29,364 bases of DNA. It comes from a virus. Where the stretch lies: IMG/VR virus record IMGVR_UViG_3300008267_000254, positions 1-29,364 of that record; one strand, 5' to 3'. A program made the position numbers and the translations under genes. The notes under the pieces were generated by a model that searched no databases, was not told where the DNA came from, and saw only the letters and a list, made by a program, of their open reading frames with translations. How positions within the stretch are numbered: the stretch's first letter is position 1; each line of letters begins with the position of its first letter. Of this stretch, positions 10,216 through 19,139 are shown piece after piece.

Positions 10216-10993
10216 GATTAAAATATTAAGAGGAACCAAAAATAGAGAATTGGTTATTCCGATTACTCAAAACTGGGATTTCTCAGATAGAGGAGATACC
10301 GTTGATGCTTTCCAGGACGAAGTTGTTAAACAAGTATTAGGTATACCTGTGAATTATGAATTAGCCAGATTCACTAAAAAGGCGATAACTGTTAACCAAC
10401 AATTAACTACGTCAGTCATTCATCAGTTTTATTTTTACAATACTGGAACAACTTCTTTCTATGATAGTTATGTGAACTCAGGGTTATTCACTTTTGACGA
10501 AGTTTATTATAACGCTAAAAGTTTTGATAAGTCGTTCTTTAAACTCGATTTTTATGATACTACTGACAAAAAGAAGAATAAAAATTATCTGACATTAATT
10601 TTATCTAATCCAAATACTACTGAGGTTATTACTAGTAATGGTTCGGATTATAATACCTACAAACCTTATTTTAATTTAGACTATAATAAAGGGTCTGAAG
10701 GTTATTTTATCCATTGGTTTAAAGAGTTCGATATTCTTTCATTGAGTGCGATGTATATGACTGTAAAATTCTTTAATGGTAAAACTGGACAATTTACAAC
10801 TTTTGTTAAAGGTAGTTCTCAGGGTAGCCCTCAAAACTTCGGTTCAAGTAATCCGTACTCCGTAAGCAACGATACTTTCTTTCAAAAAGTGGAGTTCGAT
10901 TTTATTAGCTACGAGTATAACTTTCCGGCTAACGGACCAAAAGATTATAACCATATTAAATGGTATGAATATGTTAACCCACCAATTCAATAA
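10202..10993 (+). CDS. Small structural protein of the baseplate cluster, function unknown
   Basis: A protein of about 263 aa. An ATG at 10202 is preferred; a TTG one codon earlier (10199) is the only other nearby start. It overlaps the upstream stop by 14 nt, and its own stop shares a base with the next ATG (TAATG at 10991-10995), so these genes are probably translated from one message. The N-terminus (KIKILRGTKNRELVIPITQN) is followed by a mixed alpha/beta region and an Asn/Ser-rich part (GSSQGSPQNFGSSNPYSVSN). No membrane segment, signal peptide or known motif is seen. Placement between other baseplate genes suggests a virion component, perhaps a wedge or connector subunit. Confidence 0.72.
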   Translation: MIANKIKILRGTKNRELVIPITQNWDFSDRGDTVDAFQDEVVKQVLGIPVNYELARFTKKAITVNQQLTTSVIHQFYFYNTGTTSFYDSYVNSGLFTFDEVYYNAKSFDKSFFKLDFYDTTDKKKNKNYLTLILSNPNTTEVITSNGSDYNTYKPYFNLDYNKGSEGYFIHWFKEFDILSLSAMYMTVKFFNGKTGQFTTFVKGSSQGSPQNFGSSNPYSVSNDTFFQKVEFDFISYEYNFPANGPKDYNHIKWYEYVNPPIQ

Positions 10994-12063
10994 TGGAAAC
11001 ATTTAAAGTACAAATATCACCAGGGTTTTTGAGTTCTGATATTATTCAAGAGACCTATAACTCAAACTCATTTGGAGTTTATTCGGGTATGTCTTATATT
11101 TTATCTGGAGGTACAAATGGGGGTTCATTATTAACAGGGCTCACAATCCCTGTTTTATTAAAACAAGACTTCCAAGATGTTGGATATTATTCTGTGTTTG
11201 ATGGGAATGTTGCTCAAATAAATGTATCTGAGAATTTTATTTTCATTAAGAACCCCGACAACTCAAACCTAAATTCGATTAGAGTTTATAACACATCTGA
11301 AAATTCTAATATTAATTATTTAACTACTTCATTTTTCCAAATATCATGGGGTGATGGGTCTGCAATAGAGGTACTTGATAGTACGAATGAATATTTTGAC
11401 CATAACTATGCGAATGATGGAACTTATACTATAACATTAATTCATTTTACATCTTTCGGTCAAATTGTTGTTGAGAAAGACATCACATTACCTTATGGGG
11501 TTACTGATGTTAGTAACCCATATGGAACCGTACAATTCCAAAATTTACAGAATTCATGGTCAACAACGCCATCTGAGATAAATTTTTATACCTCGGCCGA
11601 TACAACCACTGAAGCTGAAGTTCAGATTGTTTCATTACCGTACTTAGTTACGGGTTATACCAAATCTAAATTAGGTGATATTAAAACATACGGTGGGTTT
11701 CCTTCAGTTGGAACGGACGTACCTATCGATGGAGGAGGAACTGGGAGATTAACTGATATTACATCAACATATACTGCTTACACTATTAATGATTTAGATT
11801 ATATTGACTATAGTGATAGGACTTCAATATTTAGATACTATTCATCAGGACTAACTGAGTCACAAGTTGAATACTTACCTATAGTTAAAAATGAGGTTTA
11901 TTTAAACATTATTGACCAGGCTCAGTTACTTTCAAACGTTTTTGTTGAGAGAGGTAAAAATAGTGCTATGGAAAACTTTAGAAGAATTGGAGAGGTTCGA
12001 ACAATAGACGCACTTGAGGAATATGGATATAAATTCTTTAATGTGATTAAAACTCAATTTTAA
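10993..12063 (+). CDS. Baseplate-cluster protein with a PKD-like domain
   Basis: A 356-aa protein whose start overlaps the previous stop by one base (TAATG). Residues ~112-165 form a PKD-like immunoglobulin-type beta-sandwich: FQISWGDGSAIEVL, then EYFDHNYANDGTYTITLIHF and IVVEKDITLPYG. WGDGS and the (Y/H)xYxxxGTYT(I/V) strand are the hallmarks of that fold. PKD domains mediate protein-protein or glycan contacts and are common in Bacteroidetes surface proteins and phage tails. The remaining parts (residues 1-110, 170-356) are not recognised; the C-terminal segment (ENFRRIGEVRTIDALEEYGY) is helical. It is probably a virion protein. The domain call is by eye from the motif. Confidence 0.78.
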   Translation: METFKVQISPGFLSSDIIQETYNSNSFGVYSGMSYILSGGTNGGSLLTGLTIPVLLKQDFQDVGYYSVFDGNVAQINVSENFIFIKNPDNSNLNSIRVYNTSENSNINYLTTSFFQISWGDGSAIEVLDSTNEYFDHNYANDGTYTITLIHFTSFGQIVVEKDITLPYGVTDVSNPYGTVQFQNLQNSWSTTPSEINFYTSADTTTEAEVQIVSLPYLVTGYTKSKLGDIKTYGGFPSVGTDVPIDGGGTGRLTDITSTYTAYTINDLDYIDYSDRTSIFRYYSSGLTESQVEYLPIVKNEVYLNIIDQAQLLSNVFVERGKNSAMENFRRIGEVRTIDALEEYGYKFFNVIKTQF

Positions 12064-12087
12064 AATTACTCATAAACTATTTATTAA
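12063..12087 (+). promoter_or_regulatory. AAACTATTTATTAA box before the 300-aa gene
   Basis: Sequence AAATTAC-TCATAA-ACTATTT at 12063-12082 continues as AAACTATTTATTAA (12074-12087). It shares the right half with the elements at 2808 and 18112, while the left arm has lost symmetry. The core TATTTAT ends 16 nt before the ATG at 12101. It lies in one of the few true gaps in the plus-strand block and probably starts a new transcript; the role is inferred. Confidence 0.5.
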
Positions 12088-12100
12088 ATATTAGAATTAA

Positions 12101-13003
12101 ATGGCAACTGGCAATTACGGAACTATAAGACCATCAGACGTTAGTCCTGATGATATCGAGATAATAATGAATTATACACCATCGAGAGATGTTACAAGTA
12201 ATTTTGTTTTAAAAAAATTAGATAGTTCTAATATTAGACCTTACTTTAATAACACATCAACAGGGGGTAACACTAATGAAATATTAGGTGGATTATACAA
12301 CTTAAATTTACCATCTGAGGAGTTTAATGCGTTAGGTATCTACACGTTAATGATTAGACCTGCACAGATAAGAACATCGATAACAGATTGTGGAGTTCTA
12401 AGTTCATTACCAAACGTTAAGGGTATTATTATTGATTTAAATAACGTACCATCCGAGTATAGAAACAAGTTTATTAACCAACGACTTGTTGGATTTAGAG
12501 TGGAGTATTTAAACCCAGACGGGTCCAAATCTCCAAACATGTTTAGAATCATCACATCTAACTTTTTTTGTGAACCTGTAACTCAAAACGTTACTAATAC
12601 TATTTTAAAGTCAACAAGATATGTTTATACCGACACTGTAACTAACTTGATGTTTTGTACATTATCACCATCATCTTCACCAACAAACAGACCAAATGCA
12701 ACACCAAATATTGGAGTTGCGGGACAAGATATTATAATCACCAATACATTTTTTAACCCAACGATAGTCGAGGTTGAAGTGGTTGACCAAGATATATCAA
12801 CATTGGCAATTGCACTTTATGGTAATCAAACTAAGTCGATTGAAGATGGTATCTACACTATTTACGACTCAAGCAATAACATTTACAAACAATATAACTT
12901 ATATGAAATTCGTGACCAATTTAACGAGTTGTTGTATGAAGTTAGACAAGATAGAGGTAATAACATTGATTTTAGTAAAAATTTTGAGAATATCATAGCA
13001 TAA
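12101..13003 (+). CDS. Conserved-looking structural protein, function unknown
   Basis: A 300-aa protein beginning ATGNYGTIRPSDVSPDDIEI. The N-terminal ~110 residues look like a compact beta-rich domain (LGIYTLMIRPAQIRTSITDC). The middle contains GIIIDLNNVPSEYRNKFINQ and a variable Ser/Pro/Asn linker at ~198-215 (SPSSSPTNRPNATPN). The C-terminal segment (YNLYEIRDQFNELLYEVRQD) is helical with charged heptad-like spacing. I do not recognise a family. It follows a promoter-like box and shares a TAATG overlap with the next gene, so the two are co-translated. A baseplate or tail-fibre connector role is likely from context only. Confidence 0.72.
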   Translation: MATGNYGTIRPSDVSPDDIEIIMNYTPSRDVTSNFVLKKLDSSNIRPYFNNTSTGGNTNEILGGLYNLNLPSEEFNALGIYTLMIRPAQIRTSITDCGVLSSLPNVKGIIIDLNNVPSEYRNKFINQRLVGFRVEYLNPDGSKSPNMFRIITSNFFCEPVTQNVTNTILKSTRYVYTDTVTNLMFCTLSPSSSPTNRPNATPNIGVAGQDIIITNTFFNPTIVEVEVVDQDISTLAIALYGNQTKSIEDGIYTIYDSSNNIYKQYNLYEIRDQFNELLYEVRQDRGNNIDFSKNFENIIA

Positions 13004-15975
13004 TGGCAAAGTACACATGTCCACCACAATCAGATTCAGGTTCAGGTACATTCTCTGACAATTTAGTCGGTTTACAAATTACCGATGGTGGAGGACTTAC
13101 GCAAGGTAATTTCGCATTTACAACATCAGTAGTTCAAAAAACAAATCGAAGTTTTGATACAGGTGTTTTCTCGGCGCCAATTACTTTGAGTTCGTTATCG
13201 GTAGGAAGTGAAGCTCAGTCTCAGAACATTTTTGATAAGAATTTTAGAATATACCCTAATTTTGACCAAACAAATGTTTTAAATTTTGTTAACTATGGTT
13301 CATTAGTTAAAAGATTTGAGGCTGCGGTTACAAACATTATTAATTTTTTTCCGGCTGGATTAGAAATTTCTAAGTATAGACAAGACTTTACATCGGGTAA
13401 TACTGCGACTGGAATCACGTTTACTCAAAATGAGAATATTACGACATTTACAATACCTATTGAGATTATACGTAATCCATTTGGTATTGATTTTTCTCAA
13501 AATGCCGAGATAAACCTAAACAGTTTATCAAGTCCTGTTTCACCATATCGTAATTTAAAAACTAAGTATAGGAGTTACATTTTAGATATTAATAATAATC
13601 AATACGAGATTAGTTTATTAACACCGTCGTCATCTGTAAGTGCTGGTACGTTAACATTATCTGTAATTGGTAATCCATTCTCAGGTTCGTCGACAAGTAG
13701 TGATGATTACGTAATTCGACTTAACGATACTGTGGTTAACGAAGTGTTTAATCTCGAACTTGATGAGGTTGAGGAGATACTTTTAAATCGGTATTCATAT
13801 CCAAAATATACTGCAAAATTCCAAGTTCCCACTGAAGGAGATGACGGAACTCAGTTCATTAGTTTCCAAAATTTAACTTGGCCAATGGACGGTCAGTGGA
13901 ACATCGATATTCGAACTTCATCTTTTACATTTTACTTAGAGAATCTAAACGAGATTGGAAGTAATTTTGATGTATTTAAAACTAACTTAGTCTCAAGATT
14001 TTATGTTACAGATTCATTCCAAGAATTCGATACTCCTGATTTAAAGGTTGATAAGGTTTTAAAAATTTATGGTAGGAGTTTTGATGAAAACAAAAAGTAT
14101 ATTGATGCAATACAATATGCTAATTCTGTAAATTACAATATTGGTAATGACATACCGTCAAACCTTGTGGTTAATTTAGCTCAAACTTTAGGTTGGAGTA
14201 CTAACATATCGCCAATCACTAATGTTGGTTTTTTAAGTTCAATATACGGTACGACTCAAAATGCTTTTCCTGCTTACTCAACACCACAAACAATTAATGA
14301 TTTAAATAACCAATACTATAGGAACTTAATATTAAATTCAGCGTACTTGTTTAAATCTAAGGGAACTAGAAAGAGTATTGATTTTTTGATGGAGAATATT
14401 GGAGTACCTGATGCATTACTTGAATTTAACGAGAATGTTTATTTGGCGGATAGTAAAATAGATATTGAACAATTTAATACGTATTTTGCTCAGATTGATG
14501 GAGGTACGTATATTCCGACAACTCCTACCTATAACCCTAATAATTTATTTACGATTAGAGGTATTCAGTATACCGCTTACACATCGTCAACACAAGTAAT
14601 TAATGTTGATACAACATCAGGAGATTACCCTATCGATGAACAAGGTTACCCTACAAACCCAACTATAACTGACGATTTTTATTTTCAGAAAGGTGAGGGA
14701 TGGTTTGAATCGACTCCGAGTCATCGAAGTCCTCAGGTCATTGATAACAATACAAGTGTGTTTACCGGCTCTAATCCATCGGTTCAAACCACACTTGAAG
14801 GTTTCACATATGGTCAAAAATATTTAGACAGATTTAGAGAATTCCCATATATGGATTTAGGGTTCTCTATTAAAAAACAAGTGGACAATAAAAAAAGTTG
14901 GATAGACAGTAATGAAGGAAACCGAATTGGAACCGACAATATATTCGACGCTTATTACTACCAAAGCGATGATAGGTTAACTCTTAATGTTAAGAATGTT
15001 GATTTATTTTTGAATCCAGCTCAAGCAATTGCTTATGATGTTTGGTACGTATCGAGAACAAAAAATTACCCTATTCCAATTACAGGGTTATCATCTCCGT
15101 ATCCACAAGTTGGAGGAGTTGACTCGACATTTATTAACCCACAACCACAAAACGAGAGTTTCTTTAAGTTCTACAACACATTTTGGAGTGAGATGATTAA
15201 TGTTAGAAACAGACAATATTCATCTGATGGCAAAACTAGCGGGTACCCAACATTACAGTCAATATTTTGGAAGTACTTGACAATGAATGAAGATGTTGGT
15301 TTAACTAATAATAACTTTAATTACCAAAATATGATTAATTATGTTAATGGTCTTGGTGATTTTTGGATTAGATTGGTTGAACAATTTGTTCCTGCTACTA
15401 CAATATGGAACACGGGTACTAAGTTTGAGAACTCGGTTTTCCATAGACAAAAATTTGTATATCGTAGACAAAGAGGTTGTCAAGTTTCCACAATTACAAC
15501 ACCGTCTGCGGTGGTGACAGGACCAATAGTACCTGAAGTCACTATACCATCGTCGACTGTGACTTATCCATCAGTTCCTGTGGTAGATTGTACGGGAACT
15601 CAAACCTCATGGTATTATGTAATTAGTTATAAGACTAAATACATTTATAATGGTCAAATTTACAACGTGCAAATTACGTCAAACAATAGTGAGATATACA
15701 ATTGTGGTACTCAATTTACGACAGAAGAATGGGAAAATTTTGTAAACGATTTCATTATTGATGGAAATGTCTCAATAATAACAGTCACAAATACTGTTAC
15801 TGATGAAATAACAAATCCACAATCAATCCAAGATACTGGATTTGAATTTACATTAAATAGTGATGGTAATATTGTCTCAACAGTTATTAATCCTGAATTT
15901 GAGCCTGTTAATACTCCTGTTGCAGCATATAATAACTACGGATTAACTTATTCATTCCAAGCAATAATTTCATAA
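13003..15975 (+). CDS. Large tail/baseplate protein with a tail-protein-I-like segment
   Basis: A 990-aa protein starting at the ATG that shares a base with the preceding stop. Residues ~330-480 contain a helical segment with YYRNLILNSAYLFKSKGTRK, then SIDFLMENIGVPDALLEFNE. This resembles the sKGT.....ll...G.p signature of phage tail protein I (P2 gpI / TIGR02242-like) families, which join the baseplate wedge to receptor-binding fibres. The rest is Asn/Tyr-rich beta structure, with a helix near residue 810 (LGDFWIRLVEQFVPATTIWN). Toward the C-terminus a Pro/Thr/Val linker (~825-860: VTGPIVPEVTIPSSTVTYPS) leads into a small domain with YYVISYKTKYIYNGQIYNVQ. The next gene, an adhesin, starts one base after the stop. 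The call rests on the KSKGT segment and context. Confidence 0.72.
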   Translation: MAKYTCPPQSDSGSGTFSDNLVGLQITDGGGLTQGNFAFTTSVVQKTNRSFDTGVFSAPITLSSLSVGSEAQSQNIFDKNFRIYPNFDQTNVLNFVNYGSLVKRFEAAVTNIINFFPAGLEISKYRQDFTSGNTATGITFTQNENITTFTIPIEIIRNPFGIDFSQNAEINLNSLSSPVSPYRNLKTKYRSYILDINNNQYEISLLTPSSSVSAGTLTLSVIGNPFSGSSTSSDDYVIRLNDTVVNEVFNLELDEVEEILLNRYSYPKYTAKFQVPTEGDDGTQFISFQNLTWPMDGQWNIDIRTSSFTFYLENLNEIGSNFDVFKTNLVSRFYVTDSFQEFDTPDLKVDKVLKIYGRSFDENKKYIDAIQYANSVNYNIGNDIPSNLVVNLAQTLGWSTNISPITNVGFLSSIYGTTQNAFPAYSTPQTINDLNNQYYRNLILNSAYLFKSKGTRKSIDFLMENIGVPDALLEFNENVYLADSKIDIEQFNTYFAQIDGGTYIPTTPTYNPNNLFTIRGIQYTAYTSSTQVINVDTTSGDYPIDEQGYPTNPTITDDFYFQKGEGWFESTPSHRSPQVIDNNTSVFTGSNPSVQTTLEGFTYGQKYLDRFREFPYMDLGFSIKKQVDNKKSWIDSNEGNRIGTDNIFDAYYYQSDDRLTLNVKNVDLFLNPAQAIAYDVWYVSRTKNYPIPITGLSSPYPQVGGVDSTFINPQPQNESFFKFYNTFWSEMINVRNRQYSSDGKTSGYPTLQSIFWKYLTMNEDVGLTNNNFNYQNMINYVNGLGDFWIRLVEQFVPATTIWNTGTKFENSVFHRQKFVYRRQRGCQVSTITTPSAVVTGPIVPEVTIPSSTVTYPSVPVVDCTGTQTSWYYVISYKTKYIYNGQIYNVQITSNNSEIYNCGTQFTTEEWENFVNDFIIDGNVSIITVTNTVTDEITNPQSIQDTGFEFTLNSDGNIVSTVINPEFEPVNTPVAAYNNYGLTYSFQAIIS

Positions 15976-15976
15976 T

Positions 15977-18112
15977 ATGCCTTTAGAATTTAACATATTA
16001 TTAACAGGGGATTGTCAGAGTACCAACTCAGGAGCAATGTCCGTTTCATTTACCGGAGCGTCACCATATTACATTACATGGGTTAATCCGACAACTTACG
16101 CATCTGCGACTACATCAAGTAACTACTCAATAGGTTCATTATCAGCTGGTAGTTACTCTTTTAATGTTACGGATACTACTAACATTAATACGTTGATTAA
16201 TTTTAATGTGACATCATCGTCAACTTTGAGTATAACATCAACAGTAAATACTACTTGTGGTAATAGTAATGGGGAGTTGACTGTAACGACACCAACTAAT
16301 TACGGAACAAATACGATTAATTTGTATCAAAATGGTTCACTACTTTCAGGAATTACAACACAGGCTAATGGATATACATTTAGTAATTTAGGTGAAGGTG
16401 TTTATTATGCGACTTGTACGAATTACGGAGGTTGTTTCGGGACTTCAGAAAACACTGTAATTTATAACTCACCAACATTGGACTATGGGTTTTATATTGT
16501 TGATAATCCGTCTTGTTCTTTAACTAATGGTAAAGTTTATATTACAGGTTTAACGGGGTCATCTCCATTCACATACGAGTGGTCAGGGTTTATAACTGGA
16601 GAAACAACCAATAGTTTCATCACAGGTTTAACGAATAATAATTATACTTGTACAGTTACGGATTCTTATGGATGTTCAGTTACAAAAACTGCAACAGTTA
16701 ATAACGCATTACCAATATCGATTATTAATACAAGTCAGACTCCTCCATCATGTTCAGGCGCTACAGGTTCACTTACTTATAGTATTACAGGTGGAACTGG
16801 ACCTTATTATTACCTATTGAGTAATGGTGATTCACAAGTGAGTTATGATACCCTTGTAACATTCAATAACTTGCCTTCAGGGAGTTATACTTTAACTGTT
16901 ACGGACGTTGCGTTATGTCAAAAATCATTATCGGTTAATTTATTAACTCCTAATTCATTCTCAGTTGTTGGTGTTAATAAAGGTAATGCCACCTGTGGTT
17001 TTACGACTGGATTTATAAATATAAGTGTTATTGGAGGGGCGACCCCATATACTTATACCTTAACTAATTTGTCGGGGTATAGTGAAGTACAAACTACATC
17101 TTTAAACTCTACAACTTTTAGTTCATTATCTGCAAACACATATAGTTTAAACATTACGGATTCTTTAGGTACTTGTTCATATACAAGTTCTATTGAGATA
17201 TTAAACGAGAATCCATTTACAATCACTACAACACCTACAAGTACATATTGTTACAGAAACAAAGGACAAATAACTGTTGATGTTACTGAGGTTAACCCTT
17301 CCACTGCAACTACCAATTTTTATACTTATTCATTATCTAACGGTTCTTCGTCATTTGCTACTACTGCTCAGACCTATACATTTTCCGGGTTAACCTCAGG
17401 ACCGTATACTGTGACGGTATCGAATCAAAACGCATGTAATCAAGTTAGTAATACGTCAGTTGACGGATTAACACCTATTAATTTTGTATTGTACAGTACA
17501 GGTTGTTTAAATGGTAGTGGAGGTACAGTATCTGCAATCATATTTGATGAAGGTCCATTTGACTTTACTTGGAGTGATAATGTAAATGGACAAACAGGTG
17601 TTTATATCTCAGGGTTGACCGCTGGTACATACACACTAACTCTAAGCGGTACGAACAACTGTAATACAACACAACAAGCAACAGTAGATTGTACTCCGAG
17701 TGTGTCTACAACAGTGAGTGGGGAAATCACCGGAGGGACGACTACAATTTCAACGTCATTCTTAAATTATAAAACAATGTTGACTCAAGGGTTTTATGAT
17801 TTAACTGTCGGACATGATTATTGTAAATTAAATAATGCGGTCTTTAGATGTGTTGTTGAATTAGATGGTGTAACATATTCTAATCCATTCTACACAACGG
17901 TATCATTGAATGATTATCCGAATGTTAGTGGATTTTCAACAGCATTAAGTTACGTGTTATCAACAATACCTTATTTGGATACTGTTTATGTTGACCCTGT
18001 AACTAATCAAGTAACTATTGAGTCTGCGGTTGTTGGAGGTGTTGAATATTATAAAGACGAGACAGTTACTGTATCAACTCAGATAACTTATAATATATCT
18101 TGTTTGACGTAA
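15977..18112 (+). CDS. Tail adhesin with seven SprB-like repeats
   Basis: A 711-aa protein built mainly of seven tandem ~81-86-aa modules whose leading cysteines fall at residues 13, 94, 180, 259, 340, 425 and 510. The typical unit runs C...(N/T)G.(I/V)T(I/V)..GG..P(Y/F)(T/Y)Y.L, then (F/Y).(I/N)(G/L)L..G.Y(T/S)(L/V).(V/I)TD..GC. This is the SprB-repeat type pattern found in gliding-motility adhesins of Flavobacterium and other Bacteroidetes surface proteins. A distinct C-terminal domain (~575-711; YDLTVGHDYCKLNNAVFRC, then SGFSTALSYVLSTIPYLDTV) lacks the repeat. It probably acts outside the cell as a fibre or receptor-binding component. It follows the tail-protein gene after one base. Repeat calling is by eye, and exact unit borders are approximate. 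Confidence 0.82.
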   Translation: MPLEFNILLTGDCQSTNSGAMSVSFTGASPYYITWVNPTTYASATTSSNYSIGSLSAGSYSFNVTDTTNINTLINFNVTSSSTLSITSTVNTTCGNSNGELTVTTPTNYGTNTINLYQNGSLLSGITTQANGYTFSNLGEGVYYATCTNYGGCFGTSENTVIYNSPTLDYGFYIVDNPSCSLTNGKVYITGLTGSSPFTYEWSGFITGETTNSFITGLTNNNYTCTVTDSYGCSVTKTATVNNALPISIINTSQTPPSCSGATGSLTYSITGGTGPYYYLLSNGDSQVSYDTLVTFNNLPSGSYTLTVTDVALCQKSLSVNLLTPNSFSVVGVNKGNATCGFTTGFINISVIGGATPYTYTLTNLSGYSEVQTTSLNSTTFSSLSANTYSLNITDSLGTCSYTSSIEILNENPFTITTTPTSTYCYRNKGQITVDVTEVNPSTATTNFYTYSLSNGSSSFATTAQTYTFSGLTSGPYTVTVSNQNACNQVSNTSVDGLTPINFVLYSTGCLNGSGGTVSAIIFDEGPFDFTWSDNVNGQTGVYISGLTAGTYTLTLSGTNNCNTTQQATVDCTPSVSTTVSGEITGGTTTISTSFLNYKTMLTQGFYDLTVGHDYCKLNNAVFRCVVELDGVTYSNPFYTTVSLNDYPNVSGFSTALSYVLSTIPYLDTVYVDPVTNQVTIESAVVGGVEYYKDETVTVSTQITYNISCLT

Positions 18113-18136
18113 AATAGTTCCAAAACTATTTATCAA
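18112..18136 (+). promoter_or_regulatory. Inverted-repeat element with AAACTATTTATCAA box before the Pro/Thr adhesin gene
   Basis: Positions 18112-18131 read AAATAGTT-CCAA-AACTATTT, a perfect 8-bp inverted repeat. The right arm continues as AAACTATTTATCAA (18123-18136). It has the same 20-nt architecture as the element at 2808 and overlaps the last base of the preceding stop codon. TATTTAT ends 5 nt before the ATG at 18139. It is a candidate promoter/operator at the start of the fibre-tip gene group; function is inferred. Confidence 0.6.
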
Positions 18137-18138
18137 TA

Positions 18139-19137
18139 ATGGGAGCGTTTACTATTACGACATTAGGTGGGGACCCACCATATCAAATATATGTTTGTGA
18201 CATTTATGAATTTAATTGTTCATTGGTTACAACATATGAAAACTATATACCACCGGCAACTACTTTCTACGCTCCGAGTCAGTTTGACACGGCTCCAATT
18301 ATATTGGTAAAGGTTATTGACCGAACAGGTTGTATCTATAGTGAACAACACATGTGTGTTACACCGACTCCTACACCAACAGTCACTCCAACACCCGCTA
18401 CACCGACTCCAACACCATCATTCACACCAACACCATCTCTAACACCGTCTATTACACCTACAATGTCGTTAACTCCTACAGTAACAGTAACGCCTACAAT
18501 AACACCATCTATTACTCCTACTCAGACAGTTACTCCTACAAATACGGTAACTCCTACACCTACAGTTACATCTGAAGGACCATCGGCCTACTTATTTATT
18601 GAGCCTTACAGTGGTTCGTCAAGTATTGGTAGTTATATGTATAGTTTAGGTTCATCATTCTATGGATTTACAAATGGTACAAGACCTAGTGAGTCCGCAT
18701 CAACATTCCAAGATGACATGGTTAAGTATGTTAATTACTCAGGTTGGACAAATGGAGAATTCCCGAGATTAATTAAAGGTAGAGTAAACACAACAAGTGG
18801 TGGGTTTGACACATACGGTAATCCAATCATTGCGTATAATTTACAAACAGTTGTTGTTCCTGAGGACACAGTGTTATCTAAAGGGTGGTATACTTGGATA
18901 ATACCTACAATAATGACAAATAGTCAAAAGCAAGTTGAGATTGATTTAGGTATTGTGAATCCAAATGTATTTACAAGTGTAAAGATGGAGGAAACAATAT
19001 ATAATAATACCTTCACATATAGTGGACCAACAATAAGTCATCAAACATATAGAGTGTACACTTCATATCCATCTAAAACGTTTGAACTTGACAATATTGA
19101 TAATTTATATTTTAGAGGTAGTGTGTTAGAACCATAA
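18139..19137 (+). CDS. Adhesin/fibre protein: SprB-like N-terminal module, Pro/Thr linker, C-terminal beta domain
   Basis: A 332-aa protein in three parts. Residues 1-74 are a single Cys-containing module ([18 protein letters not shown], then [13 protein letters not shown]). It is homologous by eye to the complete small proteins encoded at 19992 and 28134 and to single SprB-like repeats. Residues ~75-144 are a low-complexity stalk of TPTPT/TPSIT/TVTPT units. Residues ~148-332 are an unrecognised, probably receptor-facing domain ([20 protein letters not shown] ... [20 protein letters not shown]). The linker resembles that of the 831-aa adhesin on the opposite strand. A promoter-like box lies 5 nt upstream and the next gene starts two bases after the stop. 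A tail-fibre role is inferred. Confidence 0.78.
   Translation: MGAFTITTLGGDPPYQIYVCDIYEFNCSLVTTYENYIPPATTFYAPSQFDTAPIILVKVIDRTGCIYSEQHMCVTPTPTPTVTPTPATPTPTPSFTPTPSLTPSITPTMSLTPTVTVTPTITPSITPTQTVTPTNTVTPTPTVTSEGPSAYLFIEPYSGSSSIGSYMYSLGSSFYGFTNGTRPSESASTFQDDMVKYVNYSGWTNGEFPRLIKGRVNTTSGGFDTYGNPIIAYNLQTVVVPEDTVLSKGWYTWIIPTIMTNSQKQVEIDLGIVNPNVFTSVKMEETIYNNTFTYSGPTISHQTYRVYTSYPSKTFELDNIDNLYFRGSVLEP
18361..18570 (+). repeat. Degenerate 6-nt-period Pro/Thr-coding repeat tract
   Basis: An in-frame tract of ACxCC(A/T)/ACACC-type units encoding T-P-T-P, T-P-S-I and T-V-T-P motifs. It is the inverted counterpart of the larger tract at 27400-27890. For example, TCTATTACTCCTACT at 18508-18522 is the exact reverse complement of 27619-27633, and ACACCGTCTATTAC at 18442-18455 matches the reverse complement of 27626-27639. 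Confidence 0.85.
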
Positions 19138-19139
19138 TT

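Noticed and set aside
18112-18131. Reading the inverted repeat as a transcription terminator
   Set aside because: The stem is short and AT-rich, no T-tract follows, and the same right arm recurs before starts where the stem is absent, which favours a start-linked role.
18354-18575. Shifted-frame Tyr/Ser/Asn-rich frame over the plus-strand stalk
   Set aside because: It is an out-of-frame shadow of the Pro/Thr tract; the in-frame product continues into a folded C-terminal domain.
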